A stretch of 64,000 nt of DNA from Rossellomorea aquimaris (GCF_000935355.1 NZ_JXZC01000001.1:434001-498000), one strand, 5' to 3'. Positions 41,559 to 51,372 are shown, counted from the stretch's first letter. Numbers and translations: made by a program. Notes: generated from the sequence alone by a model not told the origin.

Positions 41559-43240
41559 CACACTTTTACATCCACACCTACAATGTCATCAAAATACTGA
41601 ACTGATTTCATTTCTTCATCAATCCATTCGTTTTGTTTCCATGTATGATCGATAAATACTTCAGCGATCATTCGCTTCCTCTCTCCACCCATTGTATGGG
41701 CATCCTTAAGTGCGATGACACTTTCGAATATATCGACCATTAATTCAGCGATTCGTTTTGAATGATACGTTTGCGTGTCGACGTCCGCCCCTGCTATTTT
41801 TTCCAATAATCGTTCTAGTTTTGCGATACCCTCTGTAACTGGGGAGCTAAACAATAGAAGCTCTTCAGGCAAATTGGATAACTCTTCTTTTATTTTAACC
41901 AAAAAGTACTCATGAGCCCGGTGCTTATTGATTAATCTTAGTACTTCAAGTCCTAAAATATTCGCTGTTCCTTCCCACACCGTCAATACCTGTGCGTCCC
42001 GAAGTAAGCGTGGAAGAACGAAATCCTCGATGTAGCCATTCCCTCCGTGCATTTCAATGGCTTCGTGGGAGAAATGAATCGCTTGTTCCGCTGATTCCTT
42101 TTTCAGAATCGCAATAAGTAATCTGTTTAGGACGTTTTCATCTTCTGTCGTCGGGGTTTCATCCGAAACGACACGATCAAATAAATGAACGAGATGAAAC
42201 ACTGCACTTGTTTCTACCTCTTGCTTGGCTGCAAGACGAGTTAATGTTTCTTTGATCATCGGATATTGGGTCAATTTCTGCCCGAATGCTTCACGATAAA
42301 ATGCATAATTTCTTGCTTCTAGATAGGCTCTTCTCATGATTCCGATCGAGGCGATGGCATTGCAGACACGGGAAAGATTCAATGCCTCCATCATATAGTA
42401 TATACCTCGATTCGGTTCTCCTACAAGATGGGCTTCAGCTCCGTCGAATTCTACTTCTGCAGAAGGGACCGCCCGGACACCGAGTTTATCTTTCAATCTT
42501 CTAATGTGAATGCCATTCAGTGAACCATCATCTTTCCTCCAGGGCACTGCAAACAGGCTGAGTCCTTTCGTCCCATCAAAAGAACCATCGATACGGGCGA
42601 GCACCATGGTCACTCCGCACATTCCGGAGTTGGATGCAAAATATTTTTCACCAAAAAGCTTATAATTATCACCATTTTTGACGGCTTTTGTATCATTGGC
42701 ACCAACATCGGAACCACCTTGACGTTCAGTTAAAAATGTAGCCCCCTCGTATAACTCCACTTCTCCTGTTGAAATGACATGAGGCAGGAATCTCGTTTTC
42801 ACCTGATCGGATGCGTATTTTTGAAGTAGCAGGGCAGTAGCCATGGAAAGGGTAACAGGACAATAGAAACCAGCCTCTGTTTGTGATAATAGATAGCCTT
42901 GGGCATAGGAATATACATAATTCCCTTTATGGCCGAGTTCGGGAATGTCCTTATGGATATAACCTACTATTCCCTTGTTATAGGTTTGTTGCACCGTTTT
43001 CTTATATCCTTCGTTCACCCAGATTTCAGAGATTTCTTCTCCTAATCGGTTGTATTTGATTAGTCTTGGCTGCCCTTCACGGTCGGTATGTACGGCTCGA
43101 TCATCAATTTCCCCCGCACATAATTCGCCCATCACATCCAGCTCTTGATCAGCCCAGACAAAAAAGTCTTTGTCAAGGTGTTGCTTCATAAGTTCCTTGA
43201 AATGAGGATCCTCCCTATAAAAATTTTCAATCCTTCTCAT
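41558..43240 (-). CDS. Acyl-CoA dehydrogenase family protein (AidB-like length)
   Basis: 560 residues, longer than the usual 380 of straight-chain ACADs, with the extra N-terminal domain of AidB/isovaleryl-type members. FAD/acyl site strands: TFLTERQGGSDVGANDT, LFGEKYFASNSGMCG, RRLKDKLGVRAVPSAEVEF, HEAIEMHGGNGYIEDF and RDAQVLTVWEGTANIL. Preceded in the same direction by a LiuR-like MerR gene (37 bp). Substrate may be a branched-chain acyl-CoA; AidB-type nucleic-acid functions are possible but unproven. Confidence 0.9.
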   Translation of the reverse strand: MRRIENFYREDPHFKELMKQHLDKDFFVWADQELDVMGELCAGEIDDRAVHTDREGQPRLIKYNRLGEEISEIWVNEGYKKTVQQTYNKGIVGYIHKDIPELGHKGNYVYSYAQGYLLSQTEAGFYCPVTLSMATALLLQKYASDQVKTRFLPHVISTGEVELYEGATFLTERQGGSDVGANDTKAVKNGDNYKLFGEKYFASNSGMCGVTMVLARIDGSFDGTKGLSLFAVPWRKDDGSLNGIHIRRLKDKLGVRAVPSAEVEFDGAEAHLVGEPNRGIYYMMEALNLSRVCNAIASIGIMRRAYLEARNYAFYREAFGQKLTQYPMIKETLTRLAAKQEVETSAVFHLVHLFDRVVSDETPTTEDENVLNRLLIAILKKESAEQAIHFSHEAIEMHGGNGYIEDFVLPRLLRDAQVLTVWEGTANILGLEVLRLINKHRAHEYFLVKIKEELSNLPEELLLFSSPVTEGIAKLERLLEKIAGADVDTQTYHSKRIAELMVDIFESVIALKDAHTMGGERKRMIAEVFIDHTWKQNEWIDEEMKSVQYFDDIVGVDVKV

Positions 43241-43276
43241 GATTTACCACAAATTCCTTCGTGTTATCTCCAAGAC

Positions 43277-43663
43277 TCATTCAGATGTCTCCCCTGACCC
43301 ATTTAATTTTTTGATAAACGCATCCCTTAGTTCTTCCATTTCGGTTCTCATGGCTTCGAGCTCTTCAATAAAGCTGGTCACCTCTTCGATTCGTTTGGTT
43401 CCATATTCAATCGTGCGCTCTAATTGTTTCCTTCCAGTTCGGTCCTGATCAAATAATAGGACCATTTCTTTGATTTCTTCCAAGGAGAAGCCGAACCGTT
43501 TTCCCCGAAAAATCAATTTCATTTTCGCGACATCTCTCTTTGAATAGATTCTCCTTCCTGACTCGCTCCTTGCCGGTTGCAGAAGATTTAGCTCCTCATA
43601 ATACCTTATCGTGCGTGTCGTTACGTTAAAATCTTTTGCCAGCTGAGTAATCGTGTATGTCAT
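43277..43663 (-). CDS. MerR regulator, LiuR-like
   Basis: 128 residues from the ATG at 43663 (AAAGAG 9 nt upstream). wHTH MTYTITQLAKDFNVTTRTIRYYEELNLL with SESGRRIYSKRDVAKMKLIFRGKRFGFSLEE, then the coiled coil RTIEYGTKRIEEVTSFIEELEAM. Members of this group control leucine/isovalerate degradation genes. It lies upstream of the ACAD gene and next to a dyad with GACGTC centre, so it likely controls that operon. Confidence 0.88.
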   Translation of the reverse strand: MTYTITQLAKDFNVTTRTIRYYEELNLLQPARSESGRRIYSKRDVAKMKLIFRGKRFGFSLEEIKEMVLLFDQDRTGRKQLERTIEYGTKRIEEVTSFIEELEAMRTEMEELRDAFIKKLNGSGETSE

Positions 43664-43702
43664 AGTAATCATCTCTTTATTAGAAAATTTCGATACTTCA
43701 AG

Positions 43703-43725
43703 TTTACCATTGACGTCAACGTAAA
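43703..43725. promoter_or_regulatory. LiuR-type operator
   Basis: TTTACCATTGACGTCAACG-TAAA: TTTAC and GTAAA arms around a GACGTC centre, 40-62 bp before the merR start. The spacing fits a MerR dyad. Confidence 0.7.
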
Positions 43726-43837
43726 GTTCAACCTGTATTAAAAGTTTTTGGTTCTTTGGAAGGAGTACCCTCACACATAATCAGAACACTGTTTTCCATA
43801 TACTAGTAATAAATATTGACGAGGTGGTGAGTGAATC

Positions 43838-44794
43838 ATGCAGAAGGTGTTGTTATTTGCGGATATAGGAATCGATGATACCATTGCCCTGATCTACTCT
43901 TATCTGAGTGAAGAGATTGAACTGGTGGGGGTGGTTGCTGATTATGGAAATGTCCCAAGATCCCGTGCTGTTGCAAGTGTCCACTACCTCATGAATCTGT
44001 TGAATCCTAAAGACAGGATTCCGATTATTGGTGGGGCAGAGGTCCCGATGACAGCTGAGCAGCCTAAATTCTATCCTGAAATACACGGAGAGTATGGACT
44101 TGGACCAATTAAACCTGGTCTGTATGAAGGAAATATTGAAAATTTCTTTGAGATTATTAGATTGATTGAGAAATATGGGGATGAACTGATCATTGTAAAT
44201 ATAGGGAGGCTGACCTCCCTTGCAAATATGTTTATCTTATATCAAACACTTTTGAATAAAGTAAAGAAGATTTTTATTATGGGTGGAGCGTTCTGGGTAC
44301 CTGGAAATGTAACGGCGGTATCTGAAGCAAACTTTCATTCTGATCCGATTGCAGTGAAGATTGTCTTGACATATGCCAATAATCTCACCATCATCCCTCT
44401 AAATGTGACTGACCATGCAATCGTAACCCCTGAAATGGTTGATTACATTGAGTATAAAGGTCGATCGAAGCTTGTTAAGCCCCTATTGGACTATTACTAT
44501 GAATTTTATAAGAAGCGAAATCCATTGATTAAAGGAAGTCCGGTACATGATGCGATAACCCTTATGTCAGCAGTCAATGATGACATGTTCACGTTTCGAA
44601 ATCTACCCGTTCATGTAGTGACTTCCAGCTCCGGTATCCACCGTGGCCAAAGCATTGCGGATATCAGACCGTATATTCAGTTTGAAGAAACAGCAAAAAA
44701 GCATCGGATTGCCTTTTCGTTCGACTATGAAATGTTTTTCGAACGATTTATGAATGTGATGACCGGAGAATCATTTGAGAGAAAAAAGGAATGA
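43838..44794 (+). CDS. Inosine/uridine-preferring nucleoside hydrolase
   Basis: 318 residues. N-terminal Ca2+ cluster LLFADIGIDDTIALIY (the D-x-G-x-D-D of the IUNH family; a small change from the usual DTDPGIDD), VGVVADYGNVPRSRA, GGAEVPM, MGGAFWVPGNVTAVSEANF (Ca ligand Asn region) and the acidic HDAITLM. Hydrolyses the N-glycosidic bond of ribonucleosides for salvage. Divergent from the MerR-ACAD operon. Substrate range is not predictable. Confidence 0.88.
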   Translation: MQKVLLFADIGIDDTIALIYSYLSEEIELVGVVADYGNVPRSRAVASVHYLMNLLNPKDRIPIIGGAEVPMTAEQPKFYPEIHGEYGLGPIKPGLYEGNIENFFEIIRLIEKYGDELIIVNIGRLTSLANMFILYQTLLNKVKKIFIMGGAFWVPGNVTAVSEANFHSDPIAVKIVLTYANNLTIIPLNVTDHAIVTPEMVDYIEYKGRSKLVKPLLDYYYEFYKKRNPLIKGSPVHDAITLMSAVNDDMFTFRNLPVHVVTSSSGIHRGQSIADIRPYIQFEETAKKHRIAFSFDYEMFFERFMNVMTGESFERKKE

Positions 44795-44822
44795 TCTCTT
44801 CAGAAAGAGGTCATTCCTTTTA
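44784..44822. terminator. Terminator after nucleoside hydrolase
   Basis: AAAGGAATGATCTCTT / AAGAGGTCATTCCTTT 16-bp stem with one G-U pair, ending in TTTT. Confidence 0.9.
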
Positions 44823-44910
44823 GCATTTATCAGGTGATTACTTCAGGCAGTGCATATGATAACTTCTTCAATTCGTCCACCCCCTACCAACTTACAATGA
44901 GGTAAATGGA

Positions 44911-47900
44911 TTATAGCCCTAATTCTTTTTTTATGGATTCTAATGTCTTGCCATTCAAGGAATCGGCAGGTGCTGGTGGATTTTTTGCGTCTTCATTTTG
45001 CTGTAAATAATTCTTCTCAACAAATCTCAAGTCCTTTTCATTCACTACTGTGTCGAAATTTATATCAGCCGCACGGTTATCGGTCCCCCATGCCTCCTGA
45101 ATCGCAATGGCATCATGGATATCGATTACATGGTCCTGGTTTACATCTCCTCCTACTAAGCTTATGCGGATAGTTTCTGATTCTCCGTATAAGGTCCCTT
45201 TGTATTCGAAGCCAAATGTTTCTTCATGTTTTTTCATAAAATGTCCAGGAACACTTACTTCAAATGTATAGTCATCTTTACTTAACGGCAGTGGCTCAAT
45301 TTCAAAACGAGAAGTCCCATTAAGCAAGTTGGAAGCATCAAGATCATATCCAGAAGGATTTGTCACCTTAATTGATGCCCCTACTTTCTCCCAATCTCTA
45401 TTTTCAGTAAAACCTCCATCCTCAGCAAGATACCCTTCTGGTGCCAAGTTTCCTTGAACGCGGTTAAATGTAGGTTTTAAATTGTAGCGATTTCCGGCAC
45501 TGAGCAAGGTCTGCTCTTCATCGTTTGCATTGATGATCTTAGCTGTAGGTTTGATGTATCCAATCGGATAGAATAGTTCGTCTTGTACTTTCACTTTTAC
45601 ATCTACCACTTCTGTACGGTCAAATGCTTTATTTTCGTCGAATTTCACTCTTACTTGATTTCCTTCGACTTCAATGGATGCATAATCACTAACTTCATCT
45701 GTCAATGCAGCTTCAACAAGGTATACATGTTGTATTCCTGGATTATCAAATGACCAGGTTGCTTCTTTCACTCCGTCAAGATTATCCAATACGAGTGAAG
45801 CGTTTAAGATATCCCCTGATCTTGCAATTTCTACATCGTGTTTGGCATACGAAACAGGGGTCCCTTCTTTCACGAAGAAGTATTCCTTCCATTTCGCCTG
45901 GTTTCCTGCTTTATCATAACCAATAAGATTGAATGAAAGAGATTTGGCGTATTCATTCATCTCTACTTCTTCCACCCATTTTCCATTCTCATCCATATAG
46001 AAAGGCCCGTTTGGTAAAGGGAATCCGTAGGTATAGACCGCAAAGTTGGACGATTGATTAATATTTACCCCTGCATCTTGCATGGCTTCGACGTTCGAAT
46101 CCTTCACTTCCATTTCGAATGGCACTGTCTTTTGTCCAGGTTTGTATTCAATGAAAGGAGACTCACTGTCGAGTGTACTTTTTACTTCGGGAGCTTCAAT
46201 ATCAATGAACAAATCATGCAAAATGGTTTTCTGTTTTCCGCTAGGTAAGGTTGTAATGAATTTCAGTTTGTAATAACCTGGTTGGGCAATACTCGTTTCA
46301 GATGCTACAGGATCCTTCTTATTACCCGTGAACTTGTAGTATTCACCGGTAAAGGATTGTAAGAAGTAATCACGGTTTTCTTCAGCTCCGTTCATATCAA
46401 GTGATCCCACTAAGCCCAGGTCCTCTCCAGATTTCCCATCTTGAAGGATGACATCCATTGTGTCGACTGGCGAGCTTAAATTGAATAACACCATGGCCGT
46501 CGTCGTTCTGTATCCATCGAAACCATGATTGTAATGTGCTGGCGTGATTGCTGGTGTGAGTAGATCCAGAGAGTTGAATCCTTCCTCTGATTTCTTCACG
46601 CTGAAAGGAACCCTGTAGCTTTCACTAGAATCTTTGCTGTTGGTAATGATCAGGTATCCTTCATAAATGCCTTTTTTTGCTGTCTTCGGCATAGTAAGGA
46701 ACACATTTGATTTCAATGATTTCCCGGCATTGACCTTAATTGATTTGTCAACATTCACCTGTACTCCGTTTTCCTTCAGACTATTGGTCCCTTCTTGAAC
46801 ATTTTCTATAATCTCTACGTTGTATGTTTTTTTATGGCTACTGCTGTTTATAAATTCGAGTGTCTTCTTTACGCGAACGTGAGAACCCTCTGATACGATC
46901 TGGTTATCAAAGCTTAAGCCGCCGGTTTGTTCCTTGATTGTGATCAGGTTTTCTCCATTTGGAAGCAATGTTTCATCATTTACTTGAATCTTCGTTTGAC
47001 TGTGAAGTGCTTGATAAGGATCTATTTTACCTGCTCCTACTTCAAACACACTGTAATCTTCGTTTAATGGATCAGCGGAATTCATAAGGATCGTTTTAAC
47101 ATCTGACGGTTCAAGGTCAGGGTTCTCTCCCAGAAGTAACGCAGCCACACCAGCGGCAAAAGGCGACGCCATTGAAGTTCCATTCAATCTTGCATAAGCA
47201 TATCTATAGTCTTCAGGATTCTCTGGATTCACCATATAGGAAGGGAAGGTGGAGAGAACACTTACTCCGGGTGCTACGATCTCCGGTTTCATATCATAGT
47301 TTCTATTCACAGGACCTCTTGAGCTGAAATCAGCTAACTTGTCCCCTTCTGAGAAGGATTCTTCAAAGTTGCTGAATGTGAAAGTGTTTGCTCCATTCGC
47401 GATTGCTTCCTTCAGCTCTTCCCCGGATTTCTTGGTCATGGAGAAAGCTGGAATATAGTGAGTAGATTCACCTAGATTATAACCAACGTGACCTTCCACA
47501 TTGTTGTACATGATGACCGCTTCTGCCCCATTTTCTTTGGCAAACTTCACTTTGTCAATTAATGCAAAATCTCCCCGTTGAACAAAAGCTATCTTTCCTT
47601 CGACATCTTTATTTTGATAGTCTTTCATATTACCCAATCCTACATCGACTATTTCAAGGGACTTATCTTCTAAACTAGCAAATTGGTGAGCAAATCCTCT
47701 TGCCATGCTGATGATTTCCGTGGACCAACCATTTGATAGTTCTCCTGTAAAAGTGGTTTGAGAAACCGGTACATCACTTGCCCCAACGGTCAATGCCAGT
47801 GCTGCTGTACCAGGTGATCCAAGCGTGAAATCATTGGATCCTGAATTCCCTGCTGATACTACAGCGGTTACACCATTTAGAACTGCATAATTTAACGCCG

Positions 47901-48978
47901 TACTGGTCGGGTAATATGGATCGTTTACGCCTGCTCCGAGAGATAGATTAATTACATCCATGCCATCTTCTACTGACTTATCAATTCCAGCGATGACTCC
48001 TTCTGACGACCCACTACCATATGGACCTAGTACACGATAAGCGTATAAATCAGCATCTGGAGCAACTCCTTCTACAGATACTTCACTATCGTTCTTATTT
48101 TGCCCTACAATGGTTCCTGATACATGTGTACCGTGTGAAGTGTAATAAGGAGTACCTACTTGACTAATTTCAGGTTGATTGGAATTTTTCCAATCTACAT
48201 AGGTTGCTTCCATTGGATCGCTATCATTATCGACAAAGTCATATCCATCTTTATATACGTCCTTCAAATCAGGGTGATTATAGTCAACTCCTGTATCGAG
48301 AACACCAACTTTTATCCCCTCACCTGTGATTCCTTCTTTGTGCAGTTTGTCTACATATAAATAGTTGATGCTTTCCACAGATGTGGTGATGTTTCGATCA
48401 ACATCTGCCGGCAGGACTTCCTTAACAGGATCTACTGTAAACGTTTGGTTTTTATATACGGCTTTGACGGATGTTGAGTGAAGGAGCTGTTCTACCTGAT
48501 CGGCTGGTAGTTTTATAGCTACTCCATTATAAGCCGTTTTATAGGTTTGTGTGATTTTTGGCAATGGTTTTTTTTCTCTTTTATTTGTAGTTGATAAGTA
48601 TTTATTTACGTCTTCTTTAAACACTTTGTGCTCTTGATCTACTTTTGCTTTAGCATCTTCTTTCTTTAAGGTCTTTCCTTTAATTGCAGCTTCTAATACA
48701 GCTACATCGGCAGGTTTTGAACGGAATTCAACGATGACTGAAATCTCTTCTTCAGAAGTCAGTTCGGTTTCATTGAATCCTTGAAGACCCTCTAGATTAT
48801 TTAATTCCAATTGTTTCAAAGCGCGCCTTTGTTCTTCTGTTAAGGAAGATAACATGTCTTCTGCTTTCCAGTCCGTTGCGTTTACGATTGGTGTGGAGAG
48901 GGTGTTGACCGGGGATAAAAGTAATCCTGTGGAAAGGGCAATCACTGCAGAGCGTTTAGCAATTGAGTTTGTATTCAT
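44911..48978 (-). CDS. Secreted S8 (Vpr-like) serine protease with C-terminal dockerin-like domain
   Basis: 1355 residues. Signal peptide (about 1-35), propeptide I9-like (about 75-190; VIVEFRSKPADVAVL), catalytic S8 domain with Asp228 (VGVLDTGVDYNHPDL), His282 (SHGTHVSGTI), oxyanion Asn378 (SAGNSGS) and Ser602 (NGTSMASPFAAG), a protease-associated insert (about 445-535), long beta-sandwich regions (about 670-1275), and two Ca-binding repeats at about 1276-1325 (GDVNQDHVIDIHDAIAIQEAWG, ADINFDTVVNEKDLRFVEKN) of the dockerin type. Start follows AGAGGTAGGAATA. Degrades proteins outside the cell. Divergent to a PlcR-like regulator. Confidence 0.92.
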   Translation of the reverse strand: MNTNSIAKRSAVIALSTGLLLSPVNTLSTPIVNATDWKAEDMLSSLTEEQRRALKQLELNNLEGLQGFNETELTSEEEISVIVEFRSKPADVAVLEAAIKGKTLKKEDAKAKVDQEHKVFKEDVNKYLSTTNKREKKPLPKITQTYKTAYNGVAIKLPADQVEQLLHSTSVKAVYKNQTFTVDPVKEVLPADVDRNITTSVESINYLYVDKLHKEGITGEGIKVGVLDTGVDYNHPDLKDVYKDGYDFVDNDSDPMEATYVDWKNSNQPEISQVGTPYYTSHGTHVSGTIVGQNKNDSEVSVEGVAPDADLYAYRVLGPYGSGSSEGVIAGIDKSVEDGMDVINLSLGAGVNDPYYPTSTALNYAVLNGVTAVVSAGNSGSNDFTLGSPGTAALALTVGASDVPVSQTTFTGELSNGWSTEIISMARGFAHQFASLEDKSLEIVDVGLGNMKDYQNKDVEGKIAFVQRGDFALIDKVKFAKENGAEAVIMYNNVEGHVGYNLGESTHYIPAFSMTKKSGEELKEAIANGANTFTFSNFEESFSEGDKLADFSSRGPVNRNYDMKPEIVAPGVSVLSTFPSYMVNPENPEDYRYAYARLNGTSMASPFAAGVAALLLGENPDLEPSDVKTILMNSADPLNEDYSVFEVGAGKIDPYQALHSQTKIQVNDETLLPNGENLITIKEQTGGLSFDNQIVSEGSHVRVKKTLEFINSSSHKKTYNVEIIENVQEGTNSLKENGVQVNVDKSIKVNAGKSLKSNVFLTMPKTAKKGIYEGYLIITNSKDSSESYRVPFSVKKSEEGFNSLDLLTPAITPAHYNHGFDGYRTTTAMVLFNLSSPVDTMDVILQDGKSGEDLGLVGSLDMNGAEENRDYFLQSFTGEYYKFTGNKKDPVASETSIAQPGYYKLKFITTLPSGKQKTILHDLFIDIEAPEVKSTLDSESPFIEYKPGQKTVPFEMEVKDSNVEAMQDAGVNINQSSNFAVYTYGFPLPNGPFYMDENGKWVEEVEMNEYAKSLSFNLIGYDKAGNQAKWKEYFFVKEGTPVSYAKHDVEIARSGDILNASLVLDNLDGVKEATWSFDNPGIQHVYLVEAALTDEVSDYASIEVEGNQVRVKFDENKAFDRTEVVDVKVKVQDELFYPIGYIKPTAKIINANDEEQTLLSAGNRYNLKPTFNRVQGNLAPEGYLAEDGGFTENRDWEKVGASIKVTNPSGYDLDASNLLNGTSRFEIEPLPLSKDDYTFEVSVPGHFMKKHEETFGFEYKGTLYGESETIRISLVGGDVNQDHVIDIHDAIAIQEAWGTDNRAADINFDTVVNEKDLRFVEKNYLQQNEDAKNPPAPADSLNGKTLESIKKELGL

Positions 48979-49068
48979 TATTCCTACCTCTTTCTTTTCT
49001 CAGCTGATTTTAGTAGTATTCGAAATAGTATTACAATTTCATTTTAGTATTCTTTCAGTTTAGAAGCT

Positions 49069-49207
49069 ATTGGGGTTTTTATTGAGTCTTTATAACCAAA
49101 CGTAGTCACAATTAACAGTTATTAAGACCTGTTTATTGGGGTTATTTTAAAGAAAAAGTGGTAAATACATAATTAATAATTGGGGTTATGATAATATTGG
49201 GGGAATT
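49069..49207. promoter_or_regulatory. Repeated ATTGGGGTT motif between protease and regulator genes
   Basis: ATTGGGGTT at 49069-49077, 49135-49143 and 49179-49187 plus ATTGGGGGAATT at 49196-49207, all on the plus strand, in the 256-base divergent gap. The same core occurs at 31503 before the LysM-CAP gene. Confidence 0.5.
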
Positions 49208-49234
49208 GGAACGATAGCAAAAGGGGATGAGATC

Positions 49235-50479
49235 ATGCTTGAAGGTAAAATTATCAAGTTCTATCGCGAACACCAACAGGTAAAACAGAAGGATTTGGGA
49301 GAAGGGATTTGCTCTACTACCCATATCAGTAAAATAGAACGAGGACTTACTGAGGTCTCAAAGGAAACAATCCAATTATTAAGTGAACGATTAGGTATTG
49401 ATATGGAGAAGGAATTAGAGAATTATAAGAGTATCGATTCCCTTTTGAAAGAATGGCACGAATCGATCATTAAGAAGCTGCAGACCAAAGCAGATTCCAT
49501 AAAAGCTCGACTCGATGGGATTCATTTATTGCAAATCCAGGATTTCTATCGGACGTATACCTTGATTCTTACTCGTTATCATTTATTTTCTGGGGAAGAT
49601 CAGCTTTCGAAGCGACTTATTGAAGAAATGGAGACGTGGTCAGGACTTAGTCCATATGAGCATAATATGCTGCTGCATATTAAAGGCATTTATCAAATGA
49701 GGGTAAAACACGATTTTTTCAAAGCCATTTCAATGCTTAAGGAAATTCGCTTGGAGGACTATTCTAACCGGGAATGCTTTTACGATTTGGCGGTTGCCTA
49801 TCATTCCATTCATTCAAATGTACTAGCGTACTTTTATGCAAATAAAGCATTGCAATTCTTTGTTGAGAAGCGTAGTTTCTCCCGGATGATCGAGTCAGAG
49901 ATGCTGATGCTGCTTCAGCTTGAACAATCAGATGATTCCAATGTGGAAAACAAAGAATACCAACGATTAATCGACATGGCTGAAGACTACGAACTCGAAC
50001 ACCAGAGGGCCCTTCTTCATCATAACTACGCCTATCACCAGCTCAGAAAAGGCGATTTCAAGTCAGCCGGCGAATACTACAAAAAATCCGTCAACACCCG
50101 TAAACCCCAAGACCCCAACTACCTTGGCTCACTTGAAGGATACATTAATGCTCTTACCAAAGAGGGACGGACCTCAAAAGATGAGTTACTGCAATACATA
50201 GAAGAAGGTTTAGTTTTGGCCCGAAAAGGTAACAACAATACGTTCTATCACTTCTTTACTTTACACAAATTGAATGTTAATGAAGACAAGAAAGGGTATT
50301 ATGAGTATTTGGAAGAAAAAGCCTATCCCCACTTTCAGGAAATGGGATACGTCCTCCCTATGGAGCATTACGGCGTATTACTGTTTGATTATTATATGGA
50401 AAAGGGAGATATGGGGAAAGCAAACTTCTATGCCAAGGGCCTGATGGAGAAGTTCCGAAAGAATAATCAATTCGTATAG
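49235..50479 (+). CDS. PlcR-like XRE-TPR transcriptional regulator
   Basis: 414 residues. N-terminal XRE helix-turn-helix (IKFYREHQQVKQKDLGEGICSTTHISKIERG) followed by TPR repeats (about 75-410), the layout of RRNPP quorum regulators PlcR, NprR and Rgg, which bind a secreted peptide through the TPR domain. Divergent from the large S8 protease, a typical target gene. No small peptide gene was seen next to it. The codons at 50161-50175 belong to a repeat arm read as KEGRTSK, inside a TPR region. Confidence 0.85.
   Translation: MLEGKIIKFYREHQQVKQKDLGEGICSTTHISKIERGLTEVSKETIQLLSERLGIDMEKELENYKSIDSLLKEWHESIIKKLQTKADSIKARLDGIHLLQIQDFYRTYTLILTRYHLFSGEDQLSKRLIEEMETWSGLSPYEHNMLLHIKGIYQMRVKHDFFKAISMLKEIRLEDYSNRECFYDLAVAYHSIHSNVLAYFYANKALQFFVEKRSFSRMIESEMLMLLQLEQSDDSNVENKEYQRLIDMAEDYELEHQRALLHHNYAYHQLRKGDFKSAGEYYKKSVNTRKPQDPNYLGSLEGYINALTKEGRTSKDELLQYIEEGLVLARKGNNNTFYHFFTLHKLNVNEDKKGYYEYLEEKAYPHFQEMGYVLPMEHYGVLLFDYYMEKGDMGKANFYAKGLMEKFRKNNQFV
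50161..50180. repeat. Repeat arm F inside a coding sequence
   Basis: AGAGGGACGGACCTCAAAAG, identical over 15 bp to the repeat left arm and including the CAAAA start of the interior of copies C and D. In frame in the regulator, read as EGRTSK, the same reading as at the C-terminus of the EcsC gene. Confidence 0.75.
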
Positions 50480-50484
50480 CCATA

Positions 50485-50530
50485 TAATAAACGCAATGGA
50501 GAGGTCTCTCCTTTGCGTTTATATTATTTA
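50485..50530. terminator. Terminator after the regulator
   Basis: ATAAACGCAATGGAGAG / CTCTCCTTTGCGTTTAT long stem. Confidence 0.9.
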
Positions 50531-50607
50531 TTTTCTTGTTTTTTGATTCAAGTCATAAGCATATTTACTAATTTCTTAAGATTCACTCTAGGCTCCTGGA
50601 TTGCAGT

Positions 50608-51159
50608 TTATTCCAATAGTGATTTTGAGTAGACGATTGGAGCATCTATACAATCCTTGGAATCGTCGACTAATTCAATTAAAGCAATACCGCAGATCTT
50701 TGCTTCAATGGAGTCTCCTCTTTCTAAACAATGCTTAAAGCCCTGAGATAACTTTTCCGGCGAAAGCTTATTGGCTAAAGTACAGTGTGGGATCCATTTG
50801 TCAGGAAGGTAGAGTGGATTAGCGGTTTCATTGAATTCATGAAAGAATTCATGATGATCCGTATGAAAGTTCAGTAGTTCTCTTGTGATGGTCGGGGAAA
50901 AAAATAGAGTTCCGAAGTTTAGAAATGAACCCACGGTGTTGAAGGTGATATCGATCGGTTTTTTATGCTCATAATACTCATCTAATGCTTTTATGTATGT
51001 TTCTTTATCTAATTCTTTATAACTCCCTATCGTAATGTGGGGCCGTGCATCGTTGATTTCTTCCTCATAGTAAGAAATATTTTTAACGGTTAGTTCCTTC
51101 CATATTTCTTGTATCAACTCCTCAGTCTTTCCGTCGAATAGAGCGATTACCCAATACAT
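50608..51159 (-). CDS. 2'-5' RNA ligase-like 2H phosphoesterase
   Basis: 183 residues. Two H-x-T motifs: PHITIG (about residue 40) and PHCTLA (about 125), defining the 2H superfamily, which hydrolyses or ligates 2'-5' or cyclic phosphodiester bonds of RNA and nucleotides. Resembles B. subtilis YjcG. Monocistronic; convergent with the regulator. A possible small ORF upstream was not accepted (see rejected list). Confidence 0.85.
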   Translation of the reverse strand: MYWVIALFDGKTEELIQEIWKELTVKNISYYEEEINDARPHITIGSYKELDKETYIKALDEYYEHKKPIDITFNTVGSFLNFGTLFFSPTITRELLNFHTDHHEFFHEFNETANPLYLPDKWIPHCTLANKLSPEKLSQGFKHCLERGDSIEAKICGIALIELVDDSKDCIDAPIVYSKSLLE

Positions 51160-51333
51160 AGCTTAACCACCTCTCCTAATATACGGATTTTTTCATAAGC
51201 CCTTCTTCCTTATACTGTAACATAGTCTCTCTTTCAGTGGGTTCATAAACTCTTATTTGCAAACGCTTAAGTACTTGTTGAATCAATACCCGTGCAAAAT
51301 CCAAAGCCTTTTCACTTAAAATGATAAAAATCT

Positions 51334-51362
51334 TTGACATTGATAAGAAAATGATGTAAATT
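51334..51362 (+). promoter_or_regulatory. SigA promoter of guaC
   Basis: TTGACA (51334-51339), 17-bp spacer, TAAATT (51357-51362). Confidence 0.75.
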
Positions 51363-51372
51363 ACCTTATGGA

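Noticed and set aside
44943..46273. Several plus-strand ORFs of 60-76 codons inside the protease gene
   Set aside because: Shadow frames of the long, motif-bearing minus-strand protease.
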